A DNA stretch of 28,718 nt from positions 1-28,718 of the IMG/VR virus record IMGVR_UViG_3300044691_000169. The stretch is one strand, 5' to 3'. Both the position numbers and the translations under genes were made by a program. Positions 5,242-11,149 of the stretch are shown piece by piece. The DNA comes from a virus. Each line of letters opens with the position of its first letter. Position 1 is the first letter of the stretch. The notes beneath the pieces were generated by a model. It had not been told where the DNA came from and did not search any database. It worked only from the letters and a program-made list of their open reading frames with translations.

Positions 5242-5397
5242 TTACGGAGTCGATACCCATTGTGTGTCTAAATGCATTTGAAAACCTTTGATATCAAACG
5301 ACTCGCACAAATTCAAAAACATCCGTGAATCGGAAGTGGTCCGAAAATGGATAAAGATTCGTCCGTCCGTTTGCTGCTTTATTTCCACAATCCTCAC
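5242..5397 (-). CDS. Small hypothetical early protein, 51 aa, GTG start
   Basis: A GTG at 5397 overlaps the TGA of the preceding gene in a GTGA junction, and the frame runs to TAA at 5244-5242. The product (MRIVEIKQQTDGRIFIHFRT, then SRMFLNLCESFDIKG) looks like two strands followed by a helix and strand, a coherent small fold. The coding call rests on the exact overlap and on the well-formed amphipathic pattern. No family is recognised. It is the second gene from promoter copy 7. Confidence 0.6.
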   Translation of the reverse strand: MRIVEIKQQTDGRIFIHFRTTSDSRMFLNLCESFDIKGFQMHLDTQWVSTP

Positions 5398-5633
5398 GCA
5401 ACCCCCTTGCAGCACGGCATTACGCGGAAGAGTTCTGAGTTTGAATACTCAGACTCAAAGTCATTATTTATCTGTTTAGCTTCGCTCGCAACGGCCAACT
5501 CTACCGTATCCCCCTCTATCGTCCAATCTAGTGAGTGACGTTTGCGGGTAAGATCTCGACAACCTACCGCATGCACTTCCATTGGGTAATCGGTGCGGAT
5601 AACTTGGAATTTGCTCATTGGTGTTGCCTCCAT
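5394..5633 (-). CDS. Small hypothetical early protein, two possible starts
   Basis: From the ATG at 5633 the product has 79 residues (MEATPMSKFQVIRTDYPMEV). From the ATG at 5618 it has 74 (MSKFQVIRTDYPMEV). The first ATG is six bases after the -10, as in the leaderless genes. The second is preceded by GGAGG eight bases upstream and is the better ribosome-binding start. The same leader is used at 2883-2906, where the frame closes instead. The body (TIEGDTVELAVASEAKQINNDFESEYSNSELFRVMPCC) is acidic, with a CC near the end. No family is recognised. The 51-aa gene follows through a GTGA overlap. Confidence 0.65.
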   Translation of the reverse strand: MEATPMSKFQVIRTDYPMEVHAVGCRDLTRKRHSLDWTIEGDTVELAVASEAKQINNDFESEYSNSELFRVMPCCKGVA

Positions 5634-5639
5634 GTAGAG

Positions 5640-5668
5640 AGATTACCAACCTACTAGTAATCTGTCAA
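5640..5668 (-). promoter_or_regulatory. Palindrome promoter copy 7 (drives 5394-5633 and 5242-5397)
   Basis: Minus strand: TTGACA at 5668-5663, a 17-base spacer with TACTAGTA, and TAATCT at 5645-5640. An ATG follows after six bases. A plus-strand TTGACA begins only 18 bases beyond its -35, making a divergent promoter pair. Confidence 0.85.
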
Positions 5669-5685
5669 GCACTAAATAACGCAAT

Positions 5686-5716
5686 TTGACAATTATTTTC
5701 GATGGGATATTGTTAT
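5686..5716 (+). promoter_or_regulatory. Candidate plus-strand promoter
   Basis: A perfect TTGACA at 5686-5691 is followed by candidate -10 elements of four matches out of six (TATTGT after 16 bases, TGTTAT after 19). It points rightward into a region without protein genes that ends in a strong hairpin, so it is the likely origin of a small RNA. Confidence 0.45.
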
Positions 5717-5802
5717 CTCAACTCGTCAACAGTACCCGCAAGGGACGAAATGAGTTGTCCGGCATCGAGGGGTTGACTGAACCGGATAAGTAGCGCGAAG
5801 GT

Positions 5803-5848
5803 AGCGCGGGGACCAGAGCGAGCGTATAGCAGCGCGGGGACCAGAGCG
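5803..5848. repeat. 18-bp direct repeat in the non-coding gap
   Basis: AGCGCGGGGACCAGAGCG occurs at 5803-5820 and again at 5831-5848, with a 28-base period. A shorter related piece (TAGCGCGAAGG) precedes the first copy. It lies within the candidate small RNA; it could also be a protein-binding site. Confidence 0.7.
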
Positions 5849-5865
5849 GATCTTCCCGCGAAAAC

Positions 5866-5922
5866 TCAAAGAGCGTAGGGACTCAGCCGCTACCGGCCAT
5901 CTCCCTACGCTCTCCTAATTTG
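5866..5922. terminator. Probable bidirectional terminator
   Basis: A 12-bp perfect inverted repeat (AGAGCGTAGGGA at 5870-5881, TCCCTACGCTCT at 5902-5913) has a 20-base loop. The plus strand continues TCCTAATTTG. The minus strand, after the integrase gene, continues TTTGAGTTTTC. It could end both the candidate small RNA and the integrase transcript. Confidence 0.6.
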
Positions 5923-6016
5923 TGGGCTACGCGCAACTTATCCATTACGCTGCACTGATATTCGTGAATCCTAGGAAGTAACGGTATCGGGGTCGGTTGG
6001 ATACCGAGGTAGCCCT

Positions 6017-7261
6017 CTACCCCGCTTTGAAAGCCAGCAATTTCCCGCCGCGCTGAGTCTGCTCAAGGAAATCCCCCCAGGCTTGCATCATCTTCGCTCG
6101 CGGCTCAAGGTAGAGAGCGTGATTGTAAGCCGCGCTGACGGCGTTACGGGGCGCGTGCGCGAGTTGTAGCTCGATATGGTCATGCGGCCATCCCTGCTCG
6201 TGTAGGAGCGTGCTGGCGAGCCCTCTAAACCCGTGGCCGGTCATCACGCCGCCGTATCCTATACGTTTGAGCGCGAAAAGTATCGTGTTGTTACTCATCG
6301 TGCGGCGATGGTCATTCTCACCAGGAAAGAGCAACTCCCCACCGCCGGTCACTGAGCGGAGTAATTCCAGCACTTCGAGCGCTTGAGTAGAGAGAGGTAC
6401 GATATGCGGCGTCTTCATCTTCATCCGCTCAGCCGGTATATTCCAGCGAGCCATAGGCGCAATACCGAGCGCTCTGTCTAAAGGGTCATTAGCGAGATCA
6501 AACTCAGACCAACGCGCCCCTATCAATTCGCTGGTACGCACAAAGGTGAGCGCCATCAGTTTCATTGCGAGCCGAGTAATCACCTTCCCCCGATAGACTT
6601 CAATCGCTCTCAGCAAGGCCGGTAGCGCCGCCGCCTCCACTCGCGCAAGGTTCCGGCTCCGCGTCGGCTTGAGAACGTCCCCAGGCTTGATATCGGCGCA
6701 AGGATTCCGCTTGCAGTAACCGTGGGCAACTCCATACCTGAAAATCTGTCCGGTCGTCTCCAGCGCTCGCCGTGCGAGATCTCCGACACCGCGAGCCTCG
6801 ATAGCCTTCACCATCCGGACCAACTCGGGGGCAATTACCTCATCGATCGGTCGGGCTCCGATATGGGGGTATACGTTCGCCTCCAGCCGCCTCCGCGTGC
6901 TGTCTACGTGCTGCTCGCTCTTATCCACTTTCCAATGCTCATGCCACAAGAGAGCCACGGCACGGAAGCTGCTCACGTCCCCCAGGACCGCCGCGAGCTT
7001 GGCGGCCTTGCGCTGCTCCATAGGGTCAGTACCCCCGGCGAGCAGCTTCCGCGCCGCGCCGTGCCGCTCCCGAGCGTCCACCAGGCTCACATCCGGATAG
7101 CCTCCGAAGCTCATCAGTTTCTCAGCGCCTTGAAAGCGGTACTTCCAGCGCCAGAGCTTTCCGCCTGCAGGTGTGACGAGCAGGAACAGGCCGCGCCCAT
7201 CGGTCATGCGATAGGCGAGCGGCTTCACTTTGGCTTTGCGGATTTCGGTGTCACTTAGCAT
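6017..7261 (-). CDS. int: Tyrosine integrase, P4-like
   Basis: Site-specific recombinase that would integrate the phage at a tRNA gene. The ATG at 7261 has GAGGAG seven bases upstream and gives 414 residues starting MLSDTEIRKAKVKPLAYRMT; the frame opens earlier at 7339 but that start lies inside the HNH gene. Residues 1-90 are the DUF4102-type arm-binding domain. The catalytic set is visible: Arg242 (FVRTSELIGARW), Lys283 region (MKMKTPHIVPLS), His343-x-x-Arg346 (TGHGFRGLAST), His369 (LAHAP) and Tyr379 (AAYNHALYLEPR). All key residues are present, so it should be active. The attP lies about 640 bases upstream. P4-type integrases commonly use tRNA 3' ends, which agrees with the site found. Confidence 0.95.
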   Translation of the reverse strand: MLSDTEIRKAKVKPLAYRMTDGRGLFLLVTPAGGKLWRWKYRFQGAEKLMSFGGYPDVSLVDARERHGAARKLLAGGTDPMEQRKAAKLAAVLGDVSSFRAVALLWHEHWKVDKSEQHVDSTRRRLEANVYPHIGARPIDEVIAPELVRMVKAIEARGVGDLARRALETTGQIFRYGVAHGYCKRNPCADIKPGDVLKPTRSRNLARVEAAALPALLRAIEVYRGKVITRLAMKLMALTFVRTSELIGARWSEFDLANDPLDRALGIAPMARWNIPAERMKMKTPHIVPLSTQALEVLELLRSVTGGGELLFPGENDHRRTMSNNTILFALKRIGYGGVMTGHGFRGLASTLLHEQGWPHDHIELQLAHAPRNAVSAAYNHALYLEPRAKMMQAWGDFLEQTQRGGKLLAFKAG

Positions 7262-7659
7262 TGGGAACTCCTCAGATAACGAATTGCCGATTTCAGAGCG
7301 GAAACGCTGTCTCTGAATGCACCTAACGCGAGGTTGCAACCATGACAGAGAATTCCCCTAACTTTTCCCGTCAGGTGACAATGATCGGTCGCCCATCCGT
7401 ACTTACTACCCGAGTCGGGGCGACTGCAGATACCACAGCAATGACCTTGCTCCGAAAACAATAGGTTCCATTGCTCTTTGGTCAGGCCATATTTCTTTAC
7501 GATCTTGCGTTCGCGTCTTAGCTGTTTTTGCGCGAGAGTGTAGATGCGCTCTTTTTCTACCTTAGTTCGCGGCACGCGCTTGTATCGGAGAGCGCGAGCC
7601 TTCCGCTCTTGCAATGGCAATTTCATCCATTCTGACAAAGGATCTACAATAGGAGTCAT
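7255..7659 (-). CDS. HNH endonuclease, recombination endonuclease VII family
   Basis: Encodes 134 residues with a basic helical N-terminus (RKARALRYKRVPRTKVEKER) and a C-terminal endonuclease VII-like core. The core has CCGICSRPDSG, then WATDHCHLTGKVRGILCHGCNLALG. The two C-x2-C pairs bind zinc, and DHCH supplies the catalytic His and metal ligands. T4 endonuclease VII resolves branched DNA, but small free-standing members like this one often behave as homing-type nucleases. The gene overlaps the integrase start by seven bases, an odd place for a cargo gene and a hint of insertion. A second paralogue lies at 26534-26974. Confidence 0.85.
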   Translation of the reverse strand: MTPIVDPLSEWMKLPLQERKARALRYKRVPRTKVEKERIYTLAQKQLRRERKIVKKYGLTKEQWNLLFSEQGHCCGICSRPDSGSKYGWATDHCHLTGKVRGILCHGCNLALGAFRDSVSALKSAIRYLRSSQC

Positions 7660-7777
7660 GCGAAAGCGCCCTCAACGCGCTAGTAGCTGGCTGCCTGGTT
7701 CTGCTAAAACCGGCGGCCTTTTTTCATTATACCCCCACACTCTTTTTAGAATACCCCCAAAAATTACCTTGTTTTTG

Positions 7778-7817
7778 TGAGATTCAATGAGACTGGGTGA
7801 GACTACATAAGACTACA
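7778..7817 (+). repeat. Four phased 10-bp repeats near attP (candidate arm sites)
   Basis: Four consecutive 10-base units begin TGAGATT, TGAGACT, TGAGACT and TAAGACT (7778, 7788, 7798, 7808). A period of one helical turn puts every unit on the same face of the DNA, as for integrase arm sites or an excisionase or AlpA-like filament. Related TGAGTGA words occur at about 7873 and 7940. Confidence 0.6.
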
Positions 7818-7821
7818 AATA

Positions 7822-7858
7822 ACTCAGCGTAACCCCTGAATAATGGGTTACGCTGAGT
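7822..7858. terminator. 14-bp inverted repeat beside attP
   Basis: ACTCAGCGTAACCC (7822-7835) and GGGTTACGCTGAGT (7845-7858) form a perfect stem with a 9-base loop. T-rich sequence follows on both strands (CTGTTTTGATTATTTTG on the plus, TATTTGTAG on the minus). It could be a two-way terminator that insulates attP, or a structural site used in recombination. Confidence 0.5.
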
Positions 7859-7895
7859 CTGTTTTGATTATTTTGAGTGACTTGCGGGAGGTAAT

Positions 7896-7918
7896 TGGTG
7901 GGCAGTGAGGGACTCGAA
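7896..7918 (-). other. Probable attP core: 3' end of a tRNA gene
   Basis: Read on the minus strand, these 23 bases reproduce a tRNA 3' end in correct register. They contain a 7-base T-loop TTCGAGT, the T-stem 3' strand CCCTC, the acceptor 3' strand ACTGCCC, discriminator A and CCA. The matching T-stem 5' strand (GAGGG) is absent upstream, so this is not a tRNA gene but the portion carried by a phage to restore the host tRNA. It lies next to the integrase. The tRNA identity cannot be told from this part; its 5' end would begin GGGCAGT. Confidence 0.75.
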
Positions 7919-8014
7919 GCTGACTGTAAGTTGCCTATTATGAGTGATATGTGGATCACCACCCCGCGTATACCCCAAAAAATACCCCCATGAGATGAGG
8001 GTTACAATTGCGGC

Positions 8015-8137
8015 ATGTTGAAATGGCTACGGGAGATGGTAAAGCGAGTCATGGGATGCAAGGAATGCGGCAGCGTTCTGGGGAATAAAGACTGCGAAAC
8101 CTGTAATGGAGTCGCAGTCTTTATGCAAGAGTGGTAG
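8015..8137 (+). CDS. Tiny zinc-ribbon protein, 40 aa
   Basis: The frame from ATG at 8015 to TAG at 8137 encodes MLKWLREMVKRVMGCKECGS followed by DCETCNGVAVFMQEW. The C-x2-C and C-x2-C pairs, nine residues apart, form a classic minimal zinc ribbon after a basic amphipathic helix. A good -10 (TACAAT, 8003-8008) lies six bases before the ATG, the same spacing as in the leaderless early genes, although no clear -35 or TACTAGTA accompanies it. The gene is convergent with the fibre-like gene, whose stop is two bases away. It is the only plus-strand gene between the terminase fragment and the large subunit. Function is unknown. Confidence 0.65.
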   Translation: MLKWLREMVKRVMGCKECGSVLGNKDCETCNGVAVFMQEW

Positions 8138-8139
8138 GA

Positions 8140-11112
8140 CTAAAAGCTATTCCAGACGCATCCGCCGGTTGACGAAGGCAACGCCACATCCCTAAATCTC
8201 ATGGTGCTATTCGAGGGTATCGTCAGAGCGCTAGAGGAGCGATCAACGCCGTTGATTGGTTCCGCGCTGATGAGGTTTTTGATACCAACAGTGAAGGCCG
8301 ATTGCGAGTTGTTGACCGTGTAAACGGCTCCGGTTTGACCGAGGCAGTTGGGCAGCGTGAGCGTCTGGTTTGCCGTGGGTTGAGACAACAGATAAGCATC
8401 CCCCGCGAGCATAGAGTACGTTGCCGCCGTAACGATGGTCGGGTTAGCTGCTGTTGAGCCAAAATAGTAATTGAGAGCATTTGACATCGCAGCCGCCATC
8501 AAAGGTTCGCCGCTATCCGTAGGGTGGAGCCCCCCGTTGAAGTAGGTAGTATTCGCCGCCGCGCCGTCCGCGCCGAGTAGAGGATTAGCAGCCATATCGG
8601 TTATGCCATCGGCCCCGCTCGCCACAATCCCCGTGCGAATCAAATTGTTATAAGTGTTTTTCTGAGCATCCGCTCCCGTGCCGCTGAAATCTAGCAGAGT
8701 TGACACAAACACTTTACATCCGCCGCGTTTTAGAGCTTGCACTTCGCCCTGCAAGTTAGTATAAACTTGCGCGGGTGTCACCCCTCCAATCAAGTCATTC
8801 ACCCCCGCAAGCACGTTGACCACTCCACCAGCACCTTGTGATGTTTGGCACAGTTGCGCTACGCGGTTTGGTTCGGAGGCTGCAAACTCTTGCAATTTTT
8901 CGGACGGAATGCCCCAATTGCTGACTGTGTATGTGGGTTGGTTGACCAGGCTAAGAGTGCTGCAATAAGGGCCAACGGTGGCTAGGGTATCACCCGCTGT
9001 AATTGAATCTCCAACGCAATGAAGTTGCGGAGTTCCTAACAGCGGAGAGAAAGGGGAAGTTGTAACACCGCGATTGGCTACGTCAGCCCTAAATACTTGA
9101 GTGATCGCAGCCGCATCAGCCGCCGAGTACTGTGTACTGTGTACACGCATCCTATAGAACACGGCTTGCGGCGAACTGGCAACCCAAGGGCCAACCCCAC
9201 TCGCACCGATAAACAGATTGCCAGATGTTTGCACACCCGCAGTTGAACCTTGCGCCAAGTATGCCACCTCCGCCCCATCCACATAAACGTGATCGAGGTT
9301 GCCGCTGCCGGTGCCAAGTACCCAAACAATTACATGAAAGCCTGAAAATCCACTCTGCGCTTGAGTTGACACAGACCCATTCCATATCATCGGCTGTCCG
9401 AAACTAGTCCCCGTGGCTACCCCAGTGACGAAATTGATCCCCGTGCTTCCCGTGCTGCTGGTAATCCAAGACGGAAACCCGTTGATGTTGTACTTCGGCG
9501 CACCGAGGCACGGACCCGGACCCGCCCAATTTATTCCACAAGGGACTGTCGTTATAGGCGACCAATAGGCTGCAATTACAAACGTCTTGCCGGCGTTTAC
9601 CGCCGAAGGCAAAGCGATACCCTGGGCAGTTGCAGTTGTGAATCCAACCCCACCCTGCACCCAAGCTGGGGCGTTAGCGCCAGAACTAAAGGTGCCGTTG
9701 TTTCCGTTGCCGCTGGTGTCTACGAGTATGGTTCCGGCTCCAGAGTTGAACTGATAATCAGCAATGACGCCGGTTGCTAAATTACCAATCAAATTGGGCG
9801 TTTGGTAAGGAACAAAACCGAGAGCGCCGGTAATCTGGGAAGAGAGGAGAGCCTTGAATGAAGGCGCGGCAGCCGCGCCGCTGTATGGACCTTGATAGAC
9901 CGTGTTCGCGGCTGCTGTACCGGAAAGCGCGGTTGCTGTCGCTATATTGCCGGTAGGTAATACGTAATCGGTACCGGGGGTTGCTGCAAGCACACCCCCC
10001 GCATTGTTGCCTTTCAAAAGGTTATTAGTTGTCGGTGTCGTACTACCACCGCTAAAAGTGTAAGCGTTGCCTGAATGCGACACGCCGGGTCCACCGAAGG
10101 TAAATGCCCCTATCAATGTGTCAATGCTAGAGACACCGCTCGCGCCGCCCCCAGGAAGCTCCGATAATGGCACTAGTCCCGCCGCGTCGAGCCTAGCCAC
10201 TCCGTTTACCGCTCCCTTTTGCGTTGACGGAATAGCGGCGTTCGCAATCACACTCACGGGGGCTATTTGAGAGTTGACGTAAGTGGCAGATGCCGCTTGG
10301 TTTCCCGTCGGAGTGCCGGATAGGGAGATTGGTCCGGTCATCACGCCGCCGGCCAAAGGGAGATCCGCCGTCGCGCTATCGGCAACGGTCGCATGATCGG
10401 CGTTAGTGGCTATCGCTGCCCTTCCTGTCGTGTTCTGATTCAGCGGGGGAAAGTTGGTCATATTCGCCGCGCTGATTGCCGGCGCAAGCTGATACGTCGG
10501 TGATCCCGGCCCCCCCGATGCGGGACCGCCGAGCACCGAATTTTGCGGCGCATTGGCGCGAGTTGCCGCCACTGCTCCCGTAGAATTTGCATTCGATAAG
10601 AGAACTCCGTCCCCCGAGAATGAACTCACCCCCGCGCCGGGACCGCCCCCGGCTCTCGCAATTTGACCGTTAGGGCTCGCGGTTAGTACCAGGCTTACAC
10701 TCGTTGCCGTAAACGTCCCCGATGTAACAAAGCGAATGTGAGTCAGTCCAGCAAGATTGACTTGATAGAGCCCGTTCGCGGTCGCAGTAACGGTGCTGCC
10801 AGTGGTGCCGGGAGTCGCTACGGGGCTAATCGGCAGCGGGTAGTAAGTCGCCCCGTTGTCGCCGCTCCCTTGCACTGCGAAGGTCACAGTAGTTAGTGAG
10901 GTTCCGGTAACAGTGATCGTCCCCGAAGCGAACGAACTCCCCACCGTCGAAGGCACTACCAGGCTATTGAGTTGAATCACAGTGCCGGTCTTACCAGTGG
11001 CAGTAAATATCTGAGCGGGAAAAACTGAGTTGCTGTAGGGACTGGCGAGGTTCTGAGCTTGACTCGCAACCCCCAACAGTAATAGCAGTGCCAGTAATAC
11101 TTTTTGTCTCAT
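8140..11112 (-). CDS. Secreted fibre-like protein with LamG-like and SGNH hydrolase domains
   Basis: A 990-residue product. The N-terminus (MRQKVLLALLLLLGVASQAQ) is a clear Sec signal peptide. Residues about 20-430 are low-complexity, fibre-like sequence with phage tail-fibre phrases such as LDAAGLVPLSELPGG and TGALGFVPYQTPN. Residues about 450-670 resemble a LamG/concanavalin sandwich (YQFNSGAGTILVDTSGNGNNG). From about residue 698 there is an SGNH/GDSL hydrolase core: GDSITAGD at about 700, LAGVNDLIGG at about 767 and GGLHPTDSG at about 858. In the last block the usual Asp three residues before His is Gly, so activity is uncertain. The C-terminal 100 residues resemble a small beta-structured fibre tip. 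The start has GGAGG ten bases upstream. A receptor or polysaccharide-binding or -cleaving role is likely. Confidence 0.75.
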   Translation of the reverse strand: MRQKVLLALLLLLGVASQAQNLASPYSNSVFPAQIFTATGKTGTVIQLNSLVVPSTVGSSFASGTITVTGTSLTTVTFAVQGSGDNGATYYPLPISPVATPGTTGSTVTATANGLYQVNLAGLTHIRFVTSGTFTATSVSLVLTASPNGQIARAGGGPGAGVSSFSGDGVLLSNANSTGAVAATRANAPQNSVLGGPASGGPGSPTYQLAPAISAANMTNFPPLNQNTTGRAAIATNADHATVADSATADLPLAGGVMTGPISLSGTPTGNQAASATYVNSQIAPVSVIANAAIPSTQKGAVNGVARLDAAGLVPLSELPGGGASGVSSIDTLIGAFTFGGPGVSHSGNAYTFSGGSTTPTTNNLLKGNNAGGVLAATPGTDYVLPTGNIATATALSGTAAANTVYQGPYSGAAAAPSFKALLSSQITGALGFVPYQTPNLIGNLATGVIADYQFNSGAGTILVDTSGNGNNGTFSSGANAPAWVQGGVGFTTATAQGIALPSAVNAGKTFVIAAYWSPITTVPCGINWAGPGPCLGAPKYNINGFPSWITSSTGSTGINFVTGVATGTSFGQPMIWNGSVSTQAQSGFSGFHVIVWVLGTGSGNLDHVYVDGAEVAYLAQGSTAGVQTSGNLFIGASGVGPWVASSPQAVFYRMRVHSTQYSAADAAAITQVFRADVANRGVTTSPFSPLLGTPQLHCVGDSITAGDTLATVGPYCSTLSLVNQPTYTVSNWGIPSEKLQEFAASEPNRVAQLCQTSQGAGGVVNVLAGVNDLIGGVTPAQVYTNLQGEVQALKRGGCKVFVSTLLDFSGTGADAQKNTYNNLIRTGIVASGADGITDMAANPLLGADGAAANTTYFNGGLHPTDSGEPLMAAAMSNALNYYFGSTAANPTIVTAATYSMLAGDAYLLSQPTANQTLTLPNCLGQTGAVYTVNNSQSAFTVGIKNLISAEPINGVDRSSSALTIPSNSTMRFRDVALPSSTGGCVWNSF

Positions 11113-11149
11113 TCGGCTATATCCTCCAACTACGGTATTATTTTCCCGA
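11112..11149. promoter_or_regulatory. Divergent intergenic region between fibre-like gene and terminase
   Basis: These bases serve two divergent genes. On the minus strand GGAGG precedes the fibre-like ATG. On the plus strand TATTAT (11136-11141) lies seven bases before the terminase ATG at 11149, and no Shine-Dalgarno sequence precedes that ATG, so the terminase transcript may also be nearly leaderless. No convincing -35 is visible on either strand. Confidence 0.4.

Larger units (their letters stand above)
5716..5925 (+). ncRNA. Candidate small structured RNA, about 200 nt
   Basis: The region between 5,690 and 6,016 has no plausible protein gene on either strand. Read on the plus strand from the promoter at 5686 it can form three hairpins: CAACTC/GAGTTG (5719-5724 and 5752-5757); CGCGGGGA/TTCCCGCG (5833-5840 and 5853-5860); and a 12-bp terminator-like stem (5870-5881 and 5902-5913) followed by TCCTAATTTG. 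It also holds an exact 18-base direct repeat (5803-5820 and 5831-5848). The call is inference from promoter, structure and terminator; a purely DNA-level regulatory region remains possible. Confidence 0.4.
7660..8014. other. Attachment and integration control region, no protein gene
   Basis: This 350-base stretch holds, in order, a TATAAT that could be the -10 for the HNH and integrase genes on the minus strand (7731-7726), paired ATACCCCC motifs, four phased 10-bp repeats, a 14-bp inverted repeat, the tRNA-like core and a second ATACCCC pair. The arrangement (arm-type sites, core, arm-type sites) is what a tyrosine integrase attachment region looks like. Individual elements are listed separately. 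Confidence 0.6.

Noticed and set aside
5288-5538. Plus-strand frames of 63 residues
   Set aside because: They oppose two minus-strand genes joined by a GTGA overlap and have no ribosome-binding site or motif.
517-5668. A CRISPR array, because of the repeated near-identical sequences
   Set aside because: Spacing is irregular (about 320 to 1,670 bases), genes lie between the copies, and each copy has promoter geometry. There are no regular spacers and no cas genes.
517-5668. Miniature transposons or REP-type repeats
   Set aside because: No terminal inverted repeats or target duplications are seen, and every copy occupies the same place relative to a start codon.
5690-6016. A hidden repressor gene in the gap before the integrase
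   Set aside because: All frames on both strands close within about 20 codons of any start. The best minus-strand frame encodes only 20 residues.
7896-7918. A tRNA gene
   Set aside because: Only the 3' part from T-loop to CCA is present. The T-stem 5' strand, anticodon arm and D arm are absent, so it is an attachment core.
11104-11148. TTG-initiated extension of the terminase large subunit
   Set aside because: It would overlap the start and leader of the divergent fibre-like gene and the TATTAT element. The ATG at 11149 gives a normal family N-terminus.
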